From NCBI GenBank assembly GCA_903938445.1, contig CAJADG010000082.1, positions 1-64,000 of the forward strand: a stretch of 64,000 nucleotides of DNA, read 5' to 3'. Position 1 is the stretch's first letter, and each line of letters begins with the position of its first letter. The notes beneath the pieces were generated by a model. That model saw nothing but the letters and a program-made list of their open reading frames with translations. It searched no databases and had not been told where the DNA came from. This DNA is from an uncultured Bacteroidota bacterium (lineage in GTDB: Bacteria; Bacteroidota; Bacteroidia; Chitinophagales; Chitinophagaceae). The translations under genes and the position numbers were made by a program. Below are positions 9,635 to 19,537 of this stretch, piece by piece.

Positions 9635-9876
9635 ATTATTTTGATTTACACATAAACTGAATTGCTTATGCATTAAAACCAAAATAGCATTCAAGTGTAT
9701 TGCAATAGAGCGTGTTTATACTTTCGATTCTATTCAATATTTTAATCAAATTTCTAACATGATAAAACTAATCTAAGTTGAACTATAAAAACGAAAAGAC
9801 ATATTTGAAAGTTTTCTCAATTTTAAGTGAAGAGACGAGAATATTTTCTTAATTTCAAATCATTAAGCCTATACCA

Positions 9877-10593
9877 TTGAAAAAATATTTTATTCTTTTT
9901 TGTATTGTATTATGCTGCATTACATTATATGCGCAAGATGATAATGATAACTCTTATACGATTGAGTCTTTTTTATATAACTGGAATCACCCCTCAAGTA
10001 ATGCTGCAAGAGTGATGGATCATACAGACCAAATGTTGGTAGTGTTTAGAGAGCGTTTTCAGGATATCAAGATTGCTGGTGTAGAAAAAGAAAATGGAGT
10101 TTGGAAATTAAAACTTGCCCCTGTTAAGGCAAGCATTGGTCGCAATGGCCTTATTTACGAAATGGCAAAAAAAGAAGGAGATGGTTGTACACCCGTAGGA
10201 TTTTTTGAACTTGGGAAATTATATAGTTACGAATCAAGTATAAAATCAAATCTTCCTTATACGCAAACTACTTCCGAAGATAAATGGATCGATGATCCTA
10301 CTTCGGATGATTATAATAAATATGTAAGGGGGGCTACCACAGCGAAATCATTTGAAAATTTATTATTAAAAAATATTTATTACAAATATTGTATGGTGAT
10401 AGAATATAACACCCACCCTGTTGTCAAAGGAAAAGGAAGTGCTATTTTCTTTCATGTTACAGATGAAAAATATTCCCCAACTGCAGGCTGTGTTGCCATT
10501 GCCGAATCGGATATGTTACAATATTTAAATTGGCTACAACCCAATAAAAGAAAGGCAATTTGGATTATTGCAGATGAGGAAGATGAAGATTAA
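9877..10593 (+). CDS. L,D-transpeptidase-like (YkuD-type) secreted protein, TTG start
   Basis: Signal peptide; AIFFHVTDEKYSPTAGCVAI catalytic His/Cys context. Confidence 0.7.
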   Translation: MKKYFILFCIVLCCITLYAQDDNDNSYTIESFLYNWNHPSSNAARVMDHTDQMLVVFRERFQDIKIAGVEKENGVWKLKLAPVKASIGRNGLIYEMAKKEGDGCTPVGFFELGKLYSYESSIKSNLPYTQTTSEDKWIDDPTSDDYNKYVRGATTAKSFENLLLKNIYYKYCMVIEYNTHPVVKGKGSAIFFHVTDEKYSPTAGCVAIAESDMLQYLNWLQPNKRKAIWIIADEEDED

Positions 10594-10638
10594 ATAATAA
10601 ATAGAGATCCATTTTATATAAAAACTCAAAAAATATAC

Positions 10639-12216
10639 ATGAAAAAAATTTTCATTCTGTTATTGGTAACTACCATCGTACAAACGAACTTTTCAAACAG
10701 ATTATTTGCTCAATCGCAAAGTATAAGCAGTCAACAAATTGATTCCCTAACAGAATTGGTTTTAAAAACCTTTAATGTACCTGGCATCGCAGTAGGAGTA
10801 GTTAAAGATGGTAAGCTAGTTCATGCCAAGGGTTATGGAGTTACAAATTTAAATACAGGGAAAAAAGTGGATGAAAATACCCTTTTTGGAATTGCCTCCA
10901 ACAGTAAAGCGATGACTGCTGCTGCTTTAGGTATTTTAGTGGAAGAAGGAAAAATAAAATGGGATGACAAAGTCACCGATTATATTCCAGAATTTAAAAT
11001 GTATGATCCTTATGTTACAGATGCATTCACGATACGAGATTTATTAACGCATCGAAGTGGCCTGGGTTTAGGAGCAGGAGATTTAATGATGTTCCCTGAT
11101 GGTAGTGATTTTACTAAAAAAGACATCATTCATAATTTAAGATATCTAAAACCTGTTTCTGCATTTAGAACAAAGTACGATTATGACAACAATTTATATA
11201 TTGTTGCTGGCGAGGTAGTAGCAAGAGCAAGCGGAAAAAGCTGGGAAGATTTTGTTGAACAAAGATTAATGCGTCCATTAGGCATGACTAAAACCGCAGC
11301 CTCCTTATATCGTTTAAAAGATAAAAGTAATGCAGTGCGTCCACATGCACCAGTAGAAGGAAAATTACAAGTTTTAGATATTGATTGGAGCGAATCTGCC
11401 AATGCAGCAGGGGGTATATGGAGTAATATTACTGATTGGAGTAAGTGGGTAATGGTTCAAATGAATCATGGAAAATATGGTGATAGTTTACAAAATAAAA
11501 TATTTACAGAAGACACACACGAAGAAACTTGGAGCGCTCAAACAATAATTAATGCAAAAACAGTTGCTCCTTATAATACGCATTTTGCGGCATACGGATT
11601 AGGTTGGTTTTTGAGCGATGTAAAAGGGTACAAACAAGTAACACATACTGGTGGACTTGCAGGAATGGTTACTCAGGTTGTAATGTTTCCAGAATTGAAC
11701 CTTGGCATAATTGTATTAACGAACCAACAAGTGGGTGCAGCATTTAATGCAATCAGCAATACCATTAAGGACAGTTATATTGGTGTAACTGGATATGATT
11801 GGGTTAAAATAATGCATAATAAAGTTGTAAGTGGTGAAGAAGAAGCAAGAAAAATAAATGAAGCTGTTGAAAAAAGCATTAAAGAAGAACAAGCAACATC
11901 TAGTAGAAAATTTAATGCTGAACCTTACTTAGGTACGTACAGGGATACTTGGTTTGGAGATATGGTTGTGAGCACAAACAATAATAAAGCATGGTTAACA
12001 AGTATAAAATCTCCTAAATTAAAAGGAGAATTATTTCCTTACAAAGGCAATACTTTAATTGTAAGATGGCTGGATCGTACTATGGATGCAGATGCTTATG
12101 TAATGTTTACTACCGATATGGATGGAAAACCATCTGGTATGACGCTGAAAGCAATATCACCATTAACCGATTTTAGTTTTGATTTTCAAGACTTAGATTT
12201 AAAGAAAATCAAATAA
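10639..12216 (+). CDS. Serine hydrolase, class C beta-lactamase family, DUF3471-like C-terminus
   Basis: SNSKAMTAAALG (SxxK), YDYDNNLY (YxN), HTGG. Confidence 0.9.
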   Translation: MKKIFILLLVTTIVQTNFSNRLFAQSQSISSQQIDSLTELVLKTFNVPGIAVGVVKDGKLVHAKGYGVTNLNTGKKVDENTLFGIASNSKAMTAAALGILVEEGKIKWDDKVTDYIPEFKMYDPYVTDAFTIRDLLTHRSGLGLGAGDLMMFPDGSDFTKKDIIHNLRYLKPVSAFRTKYDYDNNLYIVAGEVVARASGKSWEDFVEQRLMRPLGMTKTAASLYRLKDKSNAVRPHAPVEGKLQVLDIDWSESANAAGGIWSNITDWSKWVMVQMNHGKYGDSLQNKIFTEDTHEETWSAQTIINAKTVAPYNTHFAAYGLGWFLSDVKGYKQVTHTGGLAGMVTQVVMFPELNLGIIVLTNQQVGAAFNAISNTIKDSYIGVTGYDWVKIMHNKVVSGEEEARKINEAVEKSIKEEQATSSRKFNAEPYLGTYRDTWFGDMVVSTNNNKAWLTSIKSPKLKGELFPYKGNTLIVRWLDRTMDADAYVMFTTDMDGKPSGMTLKAISPLTDFSFDFQDLDLKKIK

Positions 12217-12278
12217 AAAACAGGATGGTATAATTTTTGTACCTTTTCCAAAAATTTAAAATCAATAAAAACAGAATC

Positions 12279-12707
12279 ATGTCAACACAAAATTATAAAA
12301 ACCATCCACAAATGGTACCTGGTTTTCATTATGTAACTTTTGGATTATTATTTGCGCTTTTAGGAGGTTCTATCAATTATTTTTTAAGAGCAACTCCAGA
12401 AAATAAATACCTTGCTTCATTAGTAATTTTAGTTACTATTATATTGGTTTTATTAGCATGGTTTGCGAGAGGTTTTGCTTTAAAGGCGCAGGATAGAGCG
12501 ATTCGTGCCGAAGAATCACTTCGTTATTTTATTATGACAGGTAAGCCTTTGCCCAATAATTTAACCATTGGACAAATTATTGCTTTACGTTTTGCAAGTG
12601 ATGCAGAATACTTAGCACTTCTTGAAAAAGCAATCAAAGAAAATTTAAGTCCAAAAGAAATCAAGTTATCTATTCAAGATTGGAAAGGAGATTATCACCG
12701 CGTTTAA
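12279..12707 (+). CDS. DUF6526-family membrane protein
   Basis: MSTQNYKNHPQMVPGFHYV...; two TM segments; ATG at 12279 rather than track start 12237. Confidence 0.7.
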   Translation: MSTQNYKNHPQMVPGFHYVTFGLLFALLGGSINYFLRATPENKYLASLVILVTIILVLLAWFARGFALKAQDRAIRAEESLRYFIMTGKPLPNNLTIGQIIALRFASDAEYLALLEKAIKENLSPKEIKLSIQDWKGDYHRV

Positions 12708-12741
12708 AGTATGCGTGTTTAAAATTAAATTCATTTATATC

Positions 12742-12767
12742 AAAGCCCTGCATACCTGCGGGGCTTT
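12742..12767. terminator. Hairpin terminator between convergent genes
   Basis: AAAGCCC ... GGGCTTTT. Confidence 0.65.
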
Positions 12768-14338
12768 TACATTTTTACAATAGGCTTAACATAAACTTTC
12801 GTTTCGTTCTGTAATCTTAAATAATATACTCCAGGTAATAAACCATTACTATAAAGATTAAAACTATTCATACCTGCATAATTATAATTTGCTTCCACCA
12901 TTACTCTTAAAACAGTACCTGCACCATCAAGGAGTTGTAATAAAGTATGTCCTCCTTTTGTTTTAAATTCAATTTTAGTAAAAGTAGAGAACGGATTTGG
13001 ATAATTATAAATAAGCGCATCTTTTGCAAAAGTAGAATCCTTATCATTGATACCACACACACTTGCATTGATTAAAGGAAGTATTGGATATTGCTTCGTT
13101 AAAATTTGACTTTCGCCAGTATCTGATACACAAAACCAGTTTTGCAAAATAGTAGCATAAATAGTTCTGAAATCATATTGATAAGGTACATTATCGTTTA
13201 CAGTTGCATTAGTAGGAATGGTTGGATTATTTCCAAATACCCCACCTCTTACATTTTTACCAAATAAAAATAGTGGCGCTGCTGCTCCATGATCTGTTCC
13301 ACCACTAGCATTTGATTTAATACGACGACCAAATTCAGAATAAGTCATTCCAATAACTCGGTCTTCAATTTCTAACCCTTTTAAATCAGATTGAAAAGCC
13401 GCAACCGCATCGGATAATACCTTTAATAAATTAGCATGCGCTCCTGTAGTAGTATCACTTGCAACTACTTGACCCGAATGGGTATCAAATCCTCCATAGT
13501 TGACCATGTATACCTTGGTTTGCAAACCTCCTTTTATAAGTCTTGCGACAATTTTAAGTTGATTGGCTAAACTATTGTTAGGATAAGCAACTTGTTGTGT
13601 TACCTTATCAGATGCACTTTTAATACGGGTAGTGTATAAATTCGTTTGCTTTGCAACACTTCTTAAAAAACTTAATTCATACCCTGAATTGGTATTTGAC
13701 ACAGTTGCGTTAGTACCGTCTATTAAATTATAAAAAGAACTAGGGTCGGAAACACTTAATGCCATATTTACGGTGGGGCCTTGACAGGTAAGTGTTGATA
13801 AAGAACCAATTTGAATGGCTAATGGGTCGGGATTTTCTGGAGAAGGATAGGCATCAGGATAACCAGGAAATTCATAATTTAAAAATCTTCCTGCCCATCC
13901 TGTATTTAAATATTCATTACTATCTGAACCTGACATCCAAATATCCGTGGCTCTAAAATGTGAAAAGCTGGGTTGAGGGTATCCAACAGATTGAACAATA
14001 TTTAGTTTTCCGTCGGAAAATAAATTTTGCATCGCAGTCATAGCAGGATGAATACCCGTTGCATTATTACCTGTTAAGCCTAGTACTTTATTTTCTGGAA
14101 TAGCTATATTGGATCTTGCATTTTGATAGTTACTATATTCACTTAATGGAATAACTGTATTCAATCCATCATTACCTCCACTTAACTGTATAATCACTAA
14201 AACCTTATCTGTTGTTGAAGTTGCCAACATTGCTGTATTGAGTAATGGGTGATCTTGTAATATATGAATTGCATTACCTCCAATCATGGTTGGTGCTAAT
14301 AAAGCCAAACTATTTTTTATAAAATTTCTTCTTTCCAT
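12767..14338 (-). CDS. DUF1501 protein with twin-Arg-like signal and T9SS type A sorting domain
   Basis: MERRNFIKNSLALLAP N-terminus; VIIQLSGGNDGLNTVIP; C-terminal YNYPNPFSTFTKIEF...LPGVYYLRLQN. Confidence 0.85.
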   Translation of the reverse strand: MERRNFIKNSLALLAPTMIGGNAIHILQDHPLLNTAMLATSTTDKVLVIIQLSGGNDGLNTVIPLSEYSNYQNARSNIAIPENKVLGLTGNNATGIHPAMTAMQNLFSDGKLNIVQSVGYPQPSFSHFRATDIWMSGSDSNEYLNTGWAGRFLNYEFPGYPDAYPSPENPDPLAIQIGSLSTLTCQGPTVNMALSVSDPSSFYNLIDGTNATVSNTNSGYELSFLRSVAKQTNLYTTRIKSASDKVTQQVAYPNNSLANQLKIVARLIKGGLQTKVYMVNYGGFDTHSGQVVASDTTTGAHANLLKVLSDAVAAFQSDLKGLEIEDRVIGMTYSEFGRRIKSNASGGTDHGAAAPLFLFGKNVRGGVFGNNPTIPTNATVNDNVPYQYDFRTIYATILQNWFCVSDTGESQILTKQYPILPLINASVCGINDKDSTFAKDALIYNYPNPFSTFTKIEFKTKGGHTLLQLLDGAGTVLRVMVEANYNYAGMNSFNLYSNGLLPGVYYLRLQNETKVYVKPIVKM

Positions 14339-14339
14339 T

Positions 14340-15944
14340 TTATTGCAATTGATAGTCTGGTAAATTCATGATATATTTCAACAAAGCCTTAAGTCGTGTA
14401 TTTACTATATTAAAATTAATCGTTGTAGGATTTGAAATATATAAATTCCAAGCATCAGTCCAATAATAATCACTTGCTTGACCTGTTAAAAGCAGCTGTA
14501 TTTTTAAAGTGTTTTTTAATGAGGGGTCAATATCAGTTGAAACTAGAAAGGCAAAAAAACTATCTACTAATAAGTTTGGATCGGAGGGATTGTCACATAC
14601 ATTTTTTGCAAACTGAATCGTATTGACAATAATTTTACTTGTTGCTTTTGTATAACCAGTTTCAATCATTAAATCGGTAAACTTATTTCTTTTTGGAAGG
14701 GTGTCCGCATTAATCCAAAGTTCATTGTAATCAGGTGCTTGATAATAAGCAGGCCAACCTGCTACATTAGGAGGATCTACTGGACTTTGACCCATTCCAA
14801 TTAATTGAGCAACCATATTATTGTATAAAGAATAGGCGTCCAAATAATTTACAGCAGTGTCAGGAAAAGCAATTTCGTATTGTCTTAAAAAACCTACCAC
14901 ATGATCAATGGGGCTTTTAATTTGACAGCCAATATATAATGAATCATAGAAATGTTCACTTTGTAACAATAGTTTTAAAACTGGTTTTATTTCAAAATTA
15001 TTGGCAATAAATGCATTTGCTAATGGTGTAATAATATTAGTTTCAACATTGTCATCAATATAGTAGTATACAAAATAGCGGTATAATTTTCTGCAGATAA
15101 ATTTTGCAACTTCTGATTTTTGAAAAATCATATTCAACAAATCATCTGTCTCTAATGCTCCATTGGCTCCTACTCTTCCTGCTATAATTGTATTATTATA
15201 AAAAGCCGAAAATGTTTTGTTCGTTGTATCATGACGCGTACTATCAAACACTGCATTAAATGTGGCATCTATTTTCCAGCCCGTTAAAGTCTTTGCAGCA
15301 TTTTTTACATCATCCTCGCTATATTTTGCGCCACCTTCTTTTCCAACCGAAAATAATTCTTGTAACTCACGGCCATAGTTTTCATCCGGCGCAGTTTTAG
15401 TACTTAAATATCCATTCAAATACCTAAGCATTCCAGGGTCAGTTGTAATAGCACGAACCATCTGCTTAAAATTTCCAACACAATTGGTTCTTAAAATCTG
15501 ATGATGATTATAAGTCATAGTTGCATACACAATGGTATCCGCTTCGGTACCAAAATGATTGCTCCAAAACAATGATAATTTTTCTCTGATATTTCTTTCT
15601 TGATTCACCCATATACTTAACAACCATTTTTTATATGTACTTGTTCTATAACTATTTGTTGTACCATCTAATGAAACATCATTCACCCAAGTTTTGCCTA
15701 TGGGAATATTCGGATCTGTGTAAGTAGTCGAATTGTAGTCGTTAACGGGAGGTAGTGGAAGAATTGCAGGAACATTCAATAGTTCATCTACACTAGACAT
15801 TAAACCCTTGCTTTTAAAATAGTTGATGTCTGCTGCTTTTGCACCAAACATAGTTCTATTTAATAAATGCTTTGTTTGTAATGCAAGCCAAGGGCCGGCA
15901 TAGGTATTTAATCCTAATTTGCTGGACTGGGGGGAATTAGGCAT
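14340..15944 (-). CDS. DUF1800-family protein
   Basis: KHLLNRTMFGA, NYGRELQELFSVG, VAGWPAYYQAPDYNELW. Confidence 0.85.
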   Translation of the reverse strand: MPNSPQSSKLGLNTYAGPWLALQTKHLLNRTMFGAKAADINYFKSKGLMSSVDELLNVPAILPLPPVNDYNSTTYTDPNIPIGKTWVNDVSLDGTTNSYRTSTYKKWLLSIWVNQERNIREKLSLFWSNHFGTEADTIVYATMTYNHHQILRTNCVGNFKQMVRAITTDPGMLRYLNGYLSTKTAPDENYGRELQELFSVGKEGGAKYSEDDVKNAAKTLTGWKIDATFNAVFDSTRHDTTNKTFSAFYNNTIIAGRVGANGALETDDLLNMIFQKSEVAKFICRKLYRYFVYYYIDDNVETNIITPLANAFIANNFEIKPVLKLLLQSEHFYDSLYIGCQIKSPIDHVVGFLRQYEIAFPDTAVNYLDAYSLYNNMVAQLIGMGQSPVDPPNVAGWPAYYQAPDYNELWINADTLPKRNKFTDLMIETGYTKATSKIIVNTIQFAKNVCDNPSDPNLLVDSFFAFLVSTDIDPSLKNTLKIQLLLTGQASDYYWTDAWNLYISNPTTINFNIVNTRLKALLKYIMNLPDYQLQ

Positions 15945-16034
15945 ACAAGATAGATTTGAATCTAAATTTATAGAAAATATAGTTACATCCTTATAAGCCT
16001 TGTTTAATTATTTGCTAAATAATTAAACGGTTTT

Positions 16035-17144
16035 CTATTTGCCTCCACTAATAGCATACACTGCAAAACTTGCCAACCAATGTTCTCCACCATAATTACC
16101 AGAAGCAACTGTACTTAAACTTTGATTTAAATACTTTGTTGAAGATGCTAATAACAATTTTCGACGAGGATCAGTTTTAGGAAGGGCATTCGCAATACCA
16201 GACATACACCAACTTCTGCTAAAACATAAACCATCTAAATGTACAATTTGTAAATCTGTTCTATCTGAAACATGGGGTAGCTCGGTTAAATGTGTAAGTG
16301 CTTTATTTGACAACCAACCAGAAAGCCATTTTTGATAAACAGTATTGCTTAAAACCTTACGCATTAAATCCGCTTCCATTAAAGAAGGAGAGAAAAAGTC
16401 TGCACCATCTGGTTCCCAAGTGGTTGGCGCATTTTTATCATTTAAAAATAATTGTTTAGCGGAAGCAATAATTGCGTTTTCAAATTTTACATTTTTGGTA
16501 GCACGCGCATAATCTAATGCAAAAGATAAACCAAACGCAGTATTACCATGCATTCCAGAACGATTTGCATAAGTTTGTTTAGGCAAATACACATTCCAAA
16601 TTTTAATAATGGTATCACAAAGGGGTTGTAAAGCCTTACTCCATTGCTTAGCATCAGGATCGTTATAATCCAATAATTCTTGTTGTAGTTTTAAAACCCA
16701 AGCCCAGCCGTATGTTCTTTCAAAACTTCTGTTTAAAGACGTTTTAAAATAATCAGTTTCAATTTGAAGATTTTTTTGAGTTAAAGTGATGTTCAATACT
16801 TTTCGAATGTCTCCCTGCTCTTTTAGGTTGGGGAATTGCTTTAATAATCTCACCAACATCCAATGACCGTGTACACTACTATGCCAATCAAAACAACCAT
16901 AAAAACTTGGATGTTGTTGAATGGGAGTAAGCATTTGATCACTATCCGCAATAGCAGTATGGTTAATTTTATTAGGGTACTGTTGAAGGATACACTTCAT
17001 TGGAAGAGACGCTAAATGAGAAGCACCCTCAGCCGTTAATGTAAATTGAGTACTATCCGAGTTAGAGGTAAAGAATTGGATTTTTTCTTGCGCATTAAGC
17101 TTTATAGCCACAAAGAAGAGCACTATTAAAAGGTATTTTTTCAT
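16035..17144 (-). CDS. DUF2891-family protein, secreted
   Basis: HPSFYGCFDWHSSVHGHWMLVRLLKQFP family motif, signal peptide. Confidence 0.85.
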   Translation of the reverse strand: MKKYLLIVLFFVAIKLNAQEKIQFFTSNSDSTQFTLTAEGASHLASLPMKCILQQYPNKINHTAIADSDQMLTPIQQHPSFYGCFDWHSSVHGHWMLVRLLKQFPNLKEQGDIRKVLNITLTQKNLQIETDYFKTSLNRSFERTYGWAWVLKLQQELLDYNDPDAKQWSKALQPLCDTIIKIWNVYLPKQTYANRSGMHGNTAFGLSFALDYARATKNVKFENAIIASAKQLFLNDKNAPTTWEPDGADFFSPSLMEADLMRKVLSNTVYQKWLSGWLSNKALTHLTELPHVSDRTDLQIVHLDGLCFSRSWCMSGIANALPKTDPRRKLLLASSTKYLNQSLSTVASGNYGGEHWLASFAVYAISGGK

Positions 17145-17240
17145 AAAAATATTTACTTACAAAATACATAAATTCTAACGAAACTAGGATTGGGATAAGA
17201 AATTAAATTAACCTAACTTCATAAAACAAAAAATTACAGC

Positions 17241-17483
17241 ATGCTACAAAATATTATCATCGGCGTTTGGATCTTATGCGCTATTTACTGTTTATACAAA
17301 CTTTTTAAAAGATCTAAATTATCCTCACATGATGGAGTTATAGGATATTCACCAGGTCTAGAGGTATTAATGGTAATCATGATTGGACCCATTTTAGCTA
17401 TTATTGACATTTCACTTACTTGGATAAGAATTTACAAAGAAGCCGAAGAAGCAAGAAGAAGAGTAGAAAAGAAACAAGATTAA
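17241..17483 (+). CDS. Small membrane protein, unknown
   Basis: 80 aa with two hydrophobic segments, followed by a perfect terminator. Confidence 0.55.
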   Translation: MLQNIIIGVWILCAIYCLYKLFKRSKLSSHDGVIGYSPGLEVLMVIMIGPILAIIDISLTWIRIYKEAEEARRRVEKKQD

Positions 17484-17520
17484 ACAAAAAGCGCCTTGAA
17501 TATCAAGGCGCTTTTTGTTT
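17483..17520. terminator. Bidirectional Rho-independent terminator
   Basis: AAACAAAAAGCGCCTTGA-ATA-TCAAGGCGCTTTTTGTTT perfect inverted repeat. Confidence 0.9.
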
Positions 17521-17539
17521 ATAATTATTGTAAATATTT

Positions 17540-18535
17540 TTATTTAATATTTTTTAAAACACTTTTTTTAATCATTGCCACTACTTCTACCTTAGGGTCA
17601 ACAATTTCAGTGATCTTATATTCAATGGAAGAACCCATTACTTGAGTAGCTTCTTCCAAAGTCAAATCGTATCTTTCTTGCAACCAAGTCAACATTCCTT
17701 TGGTCGCAATTTTTAAGGAGTTATCTAAAGTATAGTCCATTCCAACTGTCATGATATATTCTGCATCTTCCACTCTTGGATACGCAATACTTAATGTTGA
17801 TTTTTTGATCAGCTTGGTTGTAAATGAATAGTCTAATGAAGTTTCTAATGCCATCCAATTTAATTCCCCATCACCTTGTGCAGCATGGCCATCACCTATA
17901 TATAACAATCCACCTTTTGTAAATACCGGCAAGGAAACCGTTGCTCCATTAGTGATTTTAGAGAAGTCCATATTTCCCCCAAAAGGTCCAGAATCCTCGG
18001 TTGAAATTTCTTCATTATTGGGTGCCGCCAAACCAACACATCCAAAAAAAGGATTTATGGCTATAGAAAAGTTTTTTAGATGTGGCGTTTTGGCCTGTAA
18101 ACTTGCTCTTTTGTTTTTAATATCTAAATCCCAAATTATTTTGTTGCTAGTATTGTTTTTTACTTTATCCGTAATGGCTGCCGGCATACTGCGTTCATGA
18201 AAAAAAGGAATACAAACAGCGGTATTACGACTAAACCTAACATTGGAAAAAGTAACTTGAACTACGTCACCTTCTTCGGCACCTTCAATATAAAAAGGAC
18301 CCGTAAGCGGATTCTCCGCATTGCCAATAGAACACTTCACACCTTTTTTATCAAAACCATCACAATCAATAGAGCTTGTAGAAATAGTATCTCCAGGTTG
18401 AATGGTCAAGACTGGCGCTGTCTTTGCCGAAAAATGAGAATAATACTGAGTGGGCGTAAAATTTATTTTTTTATGATTTTGTGCACTAGCATTTAAAAAT
18501 ACAAGTAGGTACAAAATGGTTTTAAGATATTTCAT
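17540..18535 (-). CDS. Acetamidase/formamidase family protein
   Basis: GPFYIEGAEEGDVVQVTF, GGNMDFSKITNGATVSLPVFTKGGLLYIGDGHAAQGDGE. Confidence 0.9.
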   Translation of the reverse strand: MKYLKTILYLLVFLNASAQNHKKINFTPTQYYSHFSAKTAPVLTIQPGDTISTSSIDCDGFDKKGVKCSIGNAENPLTGPFYIEGAEEGDVVQVTFSNVRFSRNTAVCIPFFHERSMPAAITDKVKNNTSNKIIWDLDIKNKRASLQAKTPHLKNFSIAINPFFGCVGLAAPNNEEISTEDSGPFGGNMDFSKITNGATVSLPVFTKGGLLYIGDGHAAQGDGELNWMALETSLDYSFTTKLIKKSTLSIAYPRVEDAEYIMTVGMDYTLDNSLKIATKGMLTWLQERYDLTLEEATQVMGSSIEYKITEIVDPKVEVVAMIKKSVLKNIK

Positions 18536-18602
18536 AAAAGGTAGATTTTAAGTAGAAAGATAAGTTAAACTATTATTGATTAAATTTACTTAATACTATT
18601 TT

Positions 18603-19481
18603 ATGAAATACTTTTTTACATTGCTAATATCTATAAACACTCTAAATAGCTTTAGTCAAAATATGAAAATAAACCTATGGCCTAATGGTTCAATACCTCA
18701 AAGTATTCAGAACAATATTCAAGAACAAGTAGAAAGTACAGATATCGTAAGAATTAGTAAAGTGCAGGTACCGCAACTTGAAGTATATATCCCTAATAAA
18801 AAGGGGGCAACCGGTCAAGCGGTTATTATTTGTCCTGGTGGTGGATATGCTCGATTGGCCTATGATTGGGAAGGAACCGATATTGCAAAGCTTTTCAATG
18901 CCCATGGTATTGCCGCTTTTGTATTAAAGTATAGACTTCCCGATTCACTTTCTAGCAATTATCCCGATCAAGTGCCCTTACTCGATGCAAAACAAGCCAT
19001 GCAAATAGTTCGTACCAGAGCTGCTGAATGGAATATTAATCCTCAAAAAATTGGGATCATGGGATTTTCAGCAGGGGGTCATTTAGCTTCAACTCTTTCA
19101 ACACATTTTGACCAAATTTCTAGGCCCGATTTTAGCATTTTAATTTATCCGGTTATTTCTATGGATAAAAATATTGCACATATGGGTTCAAGAAATAATC
19201 TTATCGGAACAAATCCAACCGAAGCGTTGATAAAATTATATTCAAACGAATTACACATCAGTGCTCAAACTCCTCCCACATTCATTTTACATGCAACTGA
19301 TGACAATGCAGTACCCGTTGAAAATAGTTTGAACTATTATCAAGGTTTAATGAAAAATGGGGTGCCAGCAGAGATGCATATTTTTCCTTCAGGTGGCCAC
19401 GGATTTGCTTTAGCGATTGGTAAAGGCGCTTTAGAAAAATGGCCAGAGTTATTATTGAATTGGATGAAGGAGTTAAAATAA
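18603..19481 (+). CDS. Alpha/beta hydrolase (BD-FAE / acetylesterase-like)
   Basis: CPGGGYARLAYDWEG, GFSAGGHLAS, catalytic His in SGGHGFA. Confidence 0.85.
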   Translation: MKYFFTLLISINTLNSFSQNMKINLWPNGSIPQSIQNNIQEQVESTDIVRISKVQVPQLEVYIPNKKGATGQAVIICPGGGYARLAYDWEGTDIAKLFNAHGIAAFVLKYRLPDSLSSNYPDQVPLLDAKQAMQIVRTRAAEWNINPQKIGIMGFSAGGHLASTLSTHFDQISRPDFSILIYPVISMDKNIAHMGSRNNLIGTNPTEALIKLYSNELHISAQTPPTFILHATDDNAVPVENSLNYYQGLMKNGVPAEMHIFPSGGHGFALAIGKGALEKWPELLLNWMKELK

Positions 19482-19537
19482 TTCAGCTCGGTAAGAAAGC
19501 TTAATTTTATACTCCCATTAAGGGTATTAATTATAAC

